Made by a program: the position numbers and the translations under genes
Notes under the pieces: model-generated
What the model was told of the DNA's origin: nothing
Databases searched by the model: none
The model's input: the letters and a program-made list of their open reading frames with translations, nothing else
DNA from: Mesostigma viride
Taxonomy: Eukaryota; Streptophyta; Mesostigmatophyceae; Mesostigmatales; Mesostigmataceae
DNA length: 63,500 bases
NCBI GenBank assembly: GCA_009746045.1
Contig: RPFO01000175.1
Coordinates: 676,501 to 740,000, forward strand
Reading direction: 5' to 3'
Shown: one piece after another, positions 56,152-63,500 of the stretch
Layout of the letters: every line of letters starts with the position of its first letter
Position numbering within the stretch: the first letter of the stretch is position 1

Positions 56152-58938
56152 CTAGCTGTTCTTGAAGGTGCGGGCCTTGCGGCGTCTAACATCACTGGGC
56201 CCAGCCCACGTCAGGAGGTGCCGGCCAGGCTGGGCTGGTCGCAGTCCTGCGGGGGGGCCACGTGAGGTGTCTACCTGGTTGGTGCGAGCTAGGTGCCCTA
56301 CTAGCTGCAGGCGGCGTTGCTTAATGGTGCTGGTGATATAGGGCATGCCCTGGTACAGGTCCTCATTGCGGACATGAGCAGCATATCCTACTCTGAAAAT
56401 GGAACGCAGCATGCTGGTGACCGCGCCGTCCAGCTTGCGGGCCAGGTCGGCGGTGAGGGTCCACGTCTCGGCGCCATACGTGAGAACAGGAAGGACGAGG
56501 ACCTTGAACAGGTCCTGTTTCTCGATCTTGCCCAGGGGCTTGCGCCACAGGGCCCGGTACTGGCGTAAAGCGTGCCAGGCGAGGGAGATGCGGTGGTCCA
56601 CATCAACCTCGCAGCTAGGGAGCAGGCTGCCCAGCAGCTTAACGCGGTCCCGATACAGGACTCGAGAGCCGTCTAGGAGATAGAGGGGCGGCGCTGGGTT
56701 GGTGAGCCCAACCGCCAGGGCCTCTGTCTTCTTGCTGACCTCAAGCCCCACTGCACGGGCCTCGAGAGCCAGGCAGTCAAGCCATGTCTGCACGTGCTCA
56801 GTGTCCTCGAAGAGGGTGGTGTCGTCTGCGTAAATGATGTCTGCTAGCCGAATCTCCGTGTCCGCACCGCCATGCCAGAATTTGTTAGCAACCTGCACTC
56901 CTGGTTCCCTGCCCACGATGCGGGCAAATCGCTTGCGCGCCTGAATCATTACGTATTCGACAACAATAATGAACAGGTAGGGCGACAGCACGCAGCCCTG
57001 CCACACACCCTTCTGTAAAGGGCATGGGGGCGTGGTCCCGTAAGAAGTGCGCACCGAAGTGGTGGACCCTTCATACAGGTTGCGGATGACAGCAATCAGG
57101 GGGCGGGGGATCCGGAACAACTCGAGGATGTCCCAAAGCGCAGGCCAGAAAACCGAATCGAAGGCTTTGATGAAGTCCACCAGCACAAGGTGCAAAGGGG
57201 ACTCACCAGGCTGAAGGCGTTGCAGTTCCTCCACCAGTCGGCGAGTAGCGAAGAGCGCCTGTACTGTGTTGCGACCTGAACGGAAGCCGTGCTGAGTCTC
57301 GCTGAGGTGACCGTCCAGGGCCGTGCGCAGGCGGTTCAGGATGAGCCGCATAAGAAGCTTGAGGGGGGCACTTTGAATGCACACCCCTCTGTAGTTGCCG
57401 GGGTCGGCAGGCGACCCCTTGTTCTTGTACAGCATCGTGCGAAAACTGTGTTGCCAGGCCGCTGGAGGTGGTTGCGACGACAGCAGAAGGCGGTTGCAGA
57501 TGTCCCGGAAGAGCAGCATAACACCTGTGTCCTCGAATTCGGCTGCAAGTTTTACAACTGCGGCCGGAATCTCGTCAGAGCCGGTGGCTGCGTCATAACG
57601 CAGGCGCTGGACCGCCTCCGTGACCTCGCGAGAGGTGAAAGGAGGCATGTCAGACGGGTCGCCAAGTGGGCCGACCAGCGGGGGGACTAGGTAGTCCGCC
57701 GCTGACCTAGGCGGGGCCGGGGGCCCTGCGGGGCCGGCCAGGGCGGCCGGGCGGGCGGCGGCGGCTGGGAGCAGGGGTGGGGGCGGCGCAGCTGTCCCCA
57801 CGACCTCGGCCGTGGCCGTGGCCCAGGTACGAAGCCGCTTGGCTGGGGCGCCGGGGACGTCGTGGCGGTGGGGCCGGCCGAGGCCGTCCGGGTGCCCGAG
57901 GCGCTTGTACCAGAACCAGGCCCCCTTGCCGTCGTGCTTCTGCTGGCAGCTGCGCAGGTCCTTGACCATCTGCTGAGCATCTGCCTTCTCAGCCTGCTCG
58001 TAGGCGGCCCTCAGAGCTGCTTGCAGCCCAGGTTTGGCGATCGGATCTCTGTTGCGGCGGAGCATCTGCCTGGCGGCGACCACTGTCGGTGCGTGACGGT
58101 GGACAGCAAGCTGCCGACGCGGAGGCAAGGTGGGGAGGGTGCGGGCAGCCAGGCGATACTTGGCGGCGACACCACGGAGGATCACTGAAATATCCCCCGG
58201 CGGCGGAATGGCGTGTAACTGCTGTCGGCTGCCCCCGGCGTCGAATACGGCCAGGAAATCATCCCTGTGCGACATAGCGGCCTGCTCTTCTGCTGACATC
58301 TTGTCGGCATCCTTCAGCACAATCCGGAGCACTTTCAGATCTGGCTGAGGTGCCAGCTGTCGCGACGGTTTCACCCCAGGAAACCGCAATCTGATGCGAG
58401 CGAGCACGAGACGATGATCAGATTCCACCGTGCTGACAGAATCTTGCAGGACGCGAGCATCGACAACTGAGGGGCGCTGAGCCCGACGTACGCAGACATA
58501 ATCAAGGCACACCACCCGATCCGACGGCCCAAAAAAGGTGGCCAGCTGCTCAGCGGGGCGTGCGAAAGAAGCATTGCATGCAACCAGCGCAGATTCTGCC
58601 AGCAGATTCGCAAATAAAGGCGTGTTACCGTTGGCTGTCGTGTTGGTTGGGGAATACTGAGCGCCCCCAGTGCCAACTGGCAGCGTGGCGTTGGCGTCGA
58701 GCAGCATAACCAGGAAGTGCCGAGCTGGGATGTTGGCCTCCTCCTCCTTGAGGGCGTCGAAGAAGGCCTCACGTTCCGCCTGAGCTCGACCCGCATGTGG
58801 TGCATATCCCACGATAACGGTTAGCGTGTGGTGTGAATGGCCCTCAGTGGCCGAAAAAGTGGCCACTAGCACACGCGGGGACCGCAGCACGATGGACTGG
58901 AGCTGCTCTGATGCTGCCGGCGAGCACAAGAGGCCCAC
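56152..58938 (-). CDS. LINE ORF2, endonuclease remainder plus reverse transcriptase
   Basis: 928 open codons. The endonuclease part has VMLLDANATLP and the SDHRLV catalytic motif. The reverse transcriptase has FVDFIKAFDSV near residue 586, GVWQGCVLSPYLF and IYADDTTL near residue 701. The C-terminal RRLQLVGHLART segment matches the 26-29 kb LINE, so both belong to one broad family with clearly different sequences. The listed first codon is GTG and is only where the frame opens after the upstream frameshift. Confidence 0.9.
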   Translation of the reverse strand: MGLLCSPAASEQLQSIVLRSPRVLVATFSATEGHSHHTLTVIVGYAPHAGRAQAEREAFFDALKEEEANIPARHFLVMLLDANATLPVGTGGAQYSPTNTTANGNTPLFANLLAESALVACNASFARPAEQLATFFGPSDRVVCLDYVCVRRAQRPSVVDARVLQDSVSTVESDHRLVLARIRLRFPGVKPSRQLAPQPDLKVLRIVLKDADKMSAEEQAAMSHRDDFLAVFDAGGSRQQLHAIPPPGDISVILRGVAAKYRLAARTLPTLPPRRQLAVHRHAPTVVAARQMLRRNRDPIAKPGLQAALRAAYEQAEKADAQQMVKDLRSCQQKHDGKGAWFWYKRLGHPDGLGRPHRHDVPGAPAKRLRTWATATAEVVGTAAPPPPLLPAAAARPAALAGPAGPPAPPRSAADYLVPPLVGPLGDPSDMPPFTSREVTEAVQRLRYDAATGSDEIPAAVVKLAAEFEDTGVMLLFRDICNRLLLSSQPPPAAWQHSFRTMLYKNKGSPADPGNYRGVCIQSAPLKLLMRLILNRLRTALDGHLSETQHGFRSGRNTVQALFATRRLVEELQRLQPGESPLHLVLVDFIKAFDSVFWPALWDILELFRIPRPLIAVIRNLYEGSTTSVRTSYGTTPPCPLQKGVWQGCVLSPYLFIIVVEYVMIQARKRFARIVGREPGVQVANKFWHGGADTEIRLADIIYADDTTLFEDTEHVQTWLDCLALEARAVGLEVSKKTEALAVGLTNPAPPLYLLDGSRVLYRDRVKLLGSLLPSCEVDVDHRISLAWHALRQYRALWRKPLGKIEKQDLFKVLVLPVLTYGAETWTLTADLARKLDGAVTSMLRSIFRVGYAAHVRNEDLYQGMPYITSTIKQRRLQLVGHLARTNQVDTSRGPPAGLRPAQPGRHLLTWAGPSDVRRRKARTFKNS

Positions 58939-59540
58939 ACCACCTTGGCCCGGCGCGTCGCCGCCACCATAGTGGAACCGCCAGCCTGCCGCAGGTCGTC
59001 GACCAGCAGACCGTTGACCGCGTGCTGAGGGTCAACGGTGCGTCGGTGCTCCTGGACTCCAAGAACAGCGATCTTGTTGTCGGCGCACAGGGCGATCAGC
59101 TCGTCGACGCGTTGGCGTGCTGGGGTGCCGCCGCTCGTAGAAGGATCTGCAGGGAGGGTGCGCACGTTAAAACTTGCAATACCAAGAATGGGCCGTTGCC
59201 CTATTAGCGGGGGGGTGGGGGGGGGTGGGGGTGGAGAAGGGTAGTGCTGGAGGTGGGGGTGGGGGGGGGGGGGGGGGGGGGGAGGGTGGCGATTGGGGTT
59301 AATGCTTGTCAACGCATGGAGGCTTTCTTTCAGGACGGATATGCGTCGTCTCCGTCCTGGCTGGGGTCGCCGGCGTGTCGACTGGGCCTCATCCCGCTCA
59401 AGGCGGGCTAGGAGGCGTGTAAGGCTGGTAAATTGGCGGGAAGGTTGACCGTGGCGTGCCTGGCGACCTTGCATCCTGATCATGCTCGCACGGTGCGACA
59501 TGAGGATGGAAAGGGGCTTGTTTATAAAGGCTGTGCCCAA
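58866..59540 (-). CDS. LINE ORF2, endonuclease start (frameshifted)
   Basis: The useful part is ILGIASFNVRTL and IAVLGVQEHRRT, the first motifs of an APE-type endonuclease. A one-base loss near 58998 (compared with the copy at 22500) shifts the frame; the rest of ORF2 continues in the 58938-56152 frame. Confidence 0.7.
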   Translation of the reverse strand: MGTAFINKPLSILMSHRASMIRMQGRQARHGQPSRQFTSLTRLLARLERDEAQSTRRRPQPGRRRRISVLKESLHALTSINPNRHPPPPPPPPHPHLQHYPSPPPPPPTPPLIGQRPILGIASFNVRTLPADPSTSGGTPARQRVDELIALCADNKIAVLGVQEHRRTVDPQHAVNGLLVDDLRQAGGSTMVAATRRAKVVWASCARRQHQSSSSPSCCGPRVC

Positions 59541-60171
59541 AGCCTATTGTACCGCGAGGCCGCGAGGGTGTGCCCTTACCGGGCGCCATCCATACCCGGG
59601 ACGTGCGTAGACGATGATGACGCAGCTGGGGCGGGCCTGGTACGGCCCGACTTGTGCCGCTTGTTCGGAGCCTGCGCCTCCGTGCGCTGGCCGTTGATGA
59701 ATAGCACGGGGGTGTCGTGGACGAGGCGGACGTAGACCTTCTGGCATCCTGCCTGGCCTTGATCGCCACGTCGCTGCCCAGCAGACCATTCTTGATGACT
59801 AGCTGGGCCGGTGAGAGGAGGTCGTCGAGGCTCGGCGCGTTCTTCCCGCCTAGGAGCTTGCGGGCCTGGAGTACCTTCACCTTGCTGGCCACATTCGCAA
59901 AGGTCACCCGGATGGGGCCAGGCTGGCCCGCCATCCAGGCTGCCGACTCAATGCGGATGCGTTCGTTGCCCAGTTGCAGCCTGCCCACGATGAGGCTGTG
60001 GTACAGGCGTTGCGCTAGCATCAGGTCCGTTTCAGGCTGCTGTGCGACCTGGAAATACCGGACCACTATACTGCGTGAGCGCAGGTCCTCCTCGATAGCA
60101 GTCTTGTGGGCTGCAGCCCCCCTGCGTGCGGCATCCTCCATCAGGTTGGCAATGTCCGTCTGTTTGACCAT
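59398..60171 (-). CDS. LINE ORF1, C-terminal part (frameshifted from the previous frame)
   Basis: Begins MVKQTDIANLMEDAARRGAA and contains IRVTFANVASKVKVLQARKL and SLDDLLSPAQLVIKNGLL, the RRM-like and C-terminal pattern seen in plant-type LINE ORF1 proteins. After about residue 150 the reading becomes Ser/Pro-rich and no longer matches the copy at 21.2-21.9 kb, so a second frameshift is likely. The plus-strand fragment at 21230-21910 is a homologue. Confidence 0.65.
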   Translation of the reverse strand: MVKQTDIANLMEDAARRGAAAHKTAIEEDLRSRSIVVRYFQVAQQPETDLMLAQRLYHSLIVGRLQLGNERIRIESAAWMAGQPGPIRVTFANVASKVKVLQARKLLGGKNAPSLDDLLSPAQLVIKNGLLGSDVAIKARQDARRSTSASSTTPPCYSSTASARRRRLRTSGTSRAVPGPPQLRHHRLRTSRVWMAPGKGTPSRPRGTIGFGHSLYKQAPFHPHVAPCEHDQDARSPGTPRSTFPPIYQPYTPPSPP

Positions 60172-60914
60172 GTTAGCGTAGCTGGTGGCCGGTGCGGGGC
60201 GGCTGGTTGGGGCGGGCTGGTCAGGGCGGCCTTGACCTCGGCAATGCTGGAGCGGAGCTCAGCAGTGTCTTGACGGATAGCGGTGGACAAGGCGCCGAGT
60301 TGGGCAGCCATGTCTGCGACTTTCTTATTGAGCTTGTGCAGGTCTGTTGCTTCCGGGGAAGCATCGGGGGTGTTGGCGGTGCCGTGATCGGCGTCCTCGA
60401 AAGCGGAAAAGAGTGCCCGGAGGCAAGGGGCCTGCGCGTGGCTCAAGAAAACAGAAAGTCGAAGCTGTGGCTCGTCCAATTCGTCGAGCTCGTTCACTGG
60501 AATGGTCCCGCCAGACGCGTAAGGAAAATATATCTCCTTGTCGTTGTCGTGCAGGTGGCGCAGGATAGCCCGCGCCTGCTCGGCGGTAAGCGAAAAGAAC
60601 TGCTGCTCGTCGACAACCTGGCCAGGCATGAAGGATGCTGGGTCGAACTCAGCGTCGTTAGCGTCGTCGTCGTCGTCGTCGATGGCGTCGTCAATGGGGG
60701 TGTCTTTGGAAGACGATGGCGGGGGGATCTGGCTCTCCATCTCGTCGGCTGGGGCGTAGCAAACCCGCTTGGAGGAGGCGGTAATGGCGGCCGCGTTTGC
60801 CTGGGGCTGCGTCGCAATGGTTTCCGCATCTGCAATTAGTTGCGTAATCGTGTTGGGCGCTGAAGCCTCCCTCTCGGAGAGAGAAGGGGAGGCGGTTGAC
60901 GGAGTTTCTGCCAT
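60141..60914 (-). CDS. LINE ORF1, N-terminal part
   Basis: 257 codons from a true ATG (MAETPSTASPSLSEREASAP). A Ser/Ala-rich start and an Asp-rich patch are followed by a helical Leu-rich region (LHKLNKKVADMAAQLGALST) that could form a coiled-coil trimer, as in other LINE ORF1 proteins. Near 60200 a one-base shift moves the frame to the next entry. Role inferred: RNA-binding chaperone of the retrotransposon particle. Confidence 0.7.
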   Translation of the reverse strand: MAETPSTASPSLSEREASAPNTITQLIADAETIATQPQANAAAITASSKRVCYAPADEMESQIPPPSSSKDTPIDDAIDDDDDDANDAEFDPASFMPGQVVDEQQFFSLTAEQARAILRHLHDNDKEIYFPYASGGTIPVNELDELDEPQLRLSVFLSHAQAPCLRALFSAFEDADHGTANTPDASPEATDLHKLNKKVADMAAQLGALSTAIRQDTAELRSSIAEVKAALTSPPQPAAPHRPPATLTWSNRRTLPT

Positions 60915-61142
60915 AGCCGGTTCCGGAAAATTACGAACCCTGCCTGTGCTGCGTTTTATGATATTGCGCTAAATCTTGGGCGATGGCTGCTGAAAATTAT
61001 ATCATCGTGTGCGTCCTTGAAAGACGCATCTACTGCAATTTACCCGACCAAATTTCATGCCCGGATGTAAAAGTTATGAGCATTCTCGGCATCCATAGCT
61101 CGCCTGGGCCAAGGTAACGCCATCCATGCCTCCTGGGTAGAC

Positions 61143-61185
61143 GATTTTCCTGTGATGCCACCTGGGTAGACGCTAAAAGAGAATT
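61143..61185. repeat. Target-site duplication, right copy (43 bp)
   Basis: Identical to 55772-55814, placing the 5' junction of the minus-strand LINE at about 61142. Confidence 0.9.
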
Positions 61186-61640
61186 GAGCTACAGTACTGT
61201 AGTGCTGAGCCAAAATGACATCTGTTTGGCTACCCTAGACACCCAAAAACATGCCCACTTTGATCACGGAGTGTGAGGAGGATGTCCGGAGCGTCATACG
61301 CCCCACCCCTCCATCGGCACAGCCAGCCTTGTGAGTCTACTTTTAACAACAAGGCTGGTAGGACGACACGCCTGAGCAGCATATGCAATGCCTATCTCAG
61401 GCTAATAATGTGTGATTTTGTGCCAACAACCAAGTTGTTCCACCCAACAACACATTAAAAACCCTCTTCCAAAATGCCCAACAAGCCGGACACGTGGAGG
61501 ACCACACACGCAGTATATAAAGAGAAAATAAGCTGACTTTTTATCCAGCCAACCTGTGGCTAGCTGCTCTGGTTAGCATGACAAATTAATTAAAATATAA
61601 CATGAGTCCGTTTGATGAGTAGTGCAGTTAGGATTTTCTA
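61186..61640. other. Non-coding stretch right of the LINE
   Basis: No gene or repeat recognised. It is host sequence continuing from 55771 across the LINE insertion. Confidence 0.4.
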
Positions 61641-61860
61641 GATAGAGTTAGGATAGTTCGATCACGCGGCTTCCTCCACCCCACCCATCATGAAATATGT
61701 GCTACATGACCTCCCCACGGAGGCATGTTATAATTTAATTTAATTTAATTTTTTAATGAGTCCGTTGGGAGATCATGTAGCACCGATATTCCTTGCTGGA
61801 TGGGTGGAGGTGGGCGAAGCCGCGTAATCGAACTAAGCTAACTCTAAGCTATCTACAGGC
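61640..61860. mobile_element. Two short LINE-derived elements in convergent orientation
   Basis: Plus-strand unit: TTCGATCACGCGGCTTCCTC, then TGTGCTACATGACCTCCCCACGGAGG stem region (61705-61727) and TTTAATTTAATT. Minus-strand unit, read from the right: GTTCGATTACGCGGCTTCG, then GTGCTACATGATCTCCCAAC (61778-61755) and AATTAAATTAAATT. Each joins a LINE-like 5' leader directly to a LINE 3' tail, like a SINE-sized deletion derivative, and the two tails meet. Confidence 0.6.
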
Positions 61861-62037
61861 ATGGCTTGGCTAAATTATCAAGTGGACAAGCCACGAGCCA
61901 CGAGATAGCCATGGCTGACGGCGGAGCTCATAACTTTCACGTTTGAGCACCGAATTTAGCCGTGAATATCACAATCGATGCGTCTTTCTACGACGCACAT
62001 GCTGATATAATTTTCCGAAGCTATTACGCACTATACG

Positions 62038-62611
62038 ATGAGCAAACGCCTCTCGACGCAACGCAGCCTGGCGGCTGCGCTCGGCAATGAAAATACGCCT
62101 GCAGCTTCGGCTGCAGCTTCGCCCACCGGCCCAGATGGCAACGGTGACACTAGTCGTGCACTGGTGCTCGCCCAGCCTTCCGGGCTTGCCTCGCCATCTG
62201 CATCGCCTGAACCTAAGCGCAGTCGCTCTGCTGAGCCGCCCTGGGAAGAGACCTCTTTTGACGTCTTGAAACAGCTCCGGCTTCTGGCAACGCAGCCCCG
62301 GTTGGTTCATGGAAGACGTGTTTTTCGGCAATCACGCCTCGCTTCTAGCCCTGTGCGTGTACCTCACGTCCCACAACCGCGGCCGCTGGCCTGGTAATGG
62401 CCAGCTTGTTGACCCCGCCGAGGCTCTCCCAGTCATTCACCGCATGAGTCGCCCTAAGCTTCAACGCTTCGCCCTCTGCTCCCTTGTTGGACGCTCCGAA
62501 TCCGCGATCCACATCAATCCGACGCCGCGCCAAAGTTGTGCGCGAAAATTCCGGGGGAAATTTGACGAAATTCGGTGCGCGCGGGAGATGTTGAGTGCTA
62601 TGGTAGCGTGA
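62038..62611 (+). CDS. Small unrecognised gene with a probable frameshift
   Basis: Frame 1 (from ATG 62038) begins MSKRLSTQRSLAAALGNENT, is Ala/Ser/Pro-rich and has PEPKRSRS, a possible nuclear localisation signal. Near 62300, in a C/G-rich stretch, coding character passes to the frame that reads MEDVFFGNHASLLALCVYLT and ends CAREMLSAMVA at 62611. Joined, it would be about 190 aa. Either a one-base error or a decayed gene; no family recognised. Confidence 0.4.
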
Positions 62612-63500
62612 AAATTTATTGTGCACGGATTACGAAGCCATTTTGGACCGGATTTCGCTTGTTCGATCGCCATTGACGTAAGGAAGTTTATTCTGCCAAA
62701 AAAAAGTCGGCAAACTGTTATTTATTCATTGGCCACGAGGGGAAACACGCAGCTGGCGAGTTTCTCACGGCTCGAGCGCACTGACCCGTGCGTCTTCAAG
62801 GTAACCTCTAGAGCAGATAAAGACGCTTGCAATGTATCCCCACACTTTCTAACGATTCATAACATCATTTCGAAGAAACCCAGCACAGGAATTTCCTTAT
62901 TTTTGCGTTTCCACGTTGCACACAATTTTCGCGTAAAAGTCAGATTTATAGGAGCGCTGACTGGGGCAAACATGCATGTCGTGGATTGCATCGCTTTTGC
63001 GTCGTTTCTTGCAGATATATGACTTGTCTTGGGTGGAACAACATTGTCCGGTGAATAAGATGCGGGCGGGGCTCGCTGCCGACGTCTTTGGTGTGCCAGG
63101 GGTGCGGGAAAACCAATGGCTACTGGTTTACAACGTCGTAACCCGCTATTTTTTAGTCATTAACTGGCGTATTATAGTGCTTTAAGCGTCCAGCGACGGG
63201 CGAAAAGAGCTCTTACCACGACGCCATGGCCTGCGGAGGCATTCCGAGAAGGACTGGGGCGGGCGGGCAAAATAACACGCACCAGTGCCCGCACGTGGCC
63301 GGGGCACCCCGGCGTACGAGACAAAGCGCACCGTTTCTCCCCTGGGCCCATCGCCTCCATCGCCGGGCGGCAAGTCGAGGAGGCGGCTCCTTCTCCCTAT
63401 TCCGGTGCCTGTTTCATACTTGTGACCCCGTGACTTTTCCACCGGAGGCGTGTTAATGAATGAGCGGATGCATGCATGAATGAACGGATATATGAATGAT
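62612..63500. other. Unassigned right end of window
   Basis: No convincing gene. A frame at 62621-63022 lacks recognisable features. The last 60 bp are ATGAATG-type short repeats. Confidence 0.35.

Larger units (their letters stand above)
55815..61142 (-). mobile_element. Near full-length LINE flanked by a 43-bp target duplication
   Basis: 5.33 kb on the minus strand, containing a short 5' leader, ORF1, ORF2, then CATC repeats, a stem-loop at 55841-55861 (GTGACTCCCCAACGGGAGCA on the minus strand) and TAAT repeats as the tail. No poly(A). ORF1 and the endonuclease part of ORF2 carry single-base frameshifts, so this copy is probably inactive unless these are sequence errors. About 17 bp at the 5' junction (CCTGGGTAGAC context) repeat part of the target. 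Confidence 0.92.

Overview
This is nuclear DNA from a green-lineage alga. It holds a spliced psaG gene (photosystem I subunit V) with a plastid transit peptide, a 16-exon paladin-type phosphatase gene, GT-AG introns throughout, a short interstitial run of the plant-type telomere unit CCCTAAA, GC-rich coding DNA and a heavy load of LINEs and minisatellites. I cannot name the species. There are no bacterial features, CRISPR arrays or rRNA genes.

Left third (1 to about 20 kb): two divergent multi-exon genes. On the minus strand, a very large unrecognised gene runs from 10454 off the left edge (at least 1,960 codons, all seven visible introns phase 0). On the plus strand, 14826-18873 encodes a transposase-like protein with three acidic motifs, spliced from four exons. 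Both genes and the DNA between them are studded with about 25 copies of a short palindrome, core GGTCTCGCTGCAGCGAGACC. Every copy lies in an intron or between genes and none lies in an exon; I saw none to the right of 19.6 kb. A 3,425-bp DNA transposon with perfect 38-bp terminal inverted repeats and a TA duplication has split one exon of the big gene. Between the two genes sit two minisatellites in opposite orientation. I read this block as a candidate large, undescribed mobile element or a hairpin-invaded locus.

Middle (20-30 kb): LINE debris. A plus-strand LINE fragment carries a tandem insertion of an unknown repeat, followed tail-to-tail by a minus-strand LINE with a 1,076-codon endonuclease/reverse transcriptase frame. 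LINE ends carry a stem-loop next to TTAA-type repeats.

Right half (30.4-52.0 kb): a minus-strand paladin gene, reconstructed as 16 exons, 6,450 coding bases and about 2,149 aa, with all splice phases consistent. It has three phosphatase-like repeats; the first two keep a CX5R loop and the third has lost it. Its introns hold a different minisatellite each, an unrelated repeat element, a nested small transposon-like element, and many short degenerate copies of the neighbouring exon edges including the splice site.

53.6-54.6 kb: psaG on the plus strand, divergent from paladin. 55.8-61.1 kb: a near full-length LINE on the minus strand flanked by a 43-bp target duplication. 61.6-61.9 kb: two short LINE-derived elements facing each other. 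62.0-62.6 kb: a small unrecognised gene with a probable frameshift. Several frames are broken by single-base changes in G or C runs, which may be sequencing errors.
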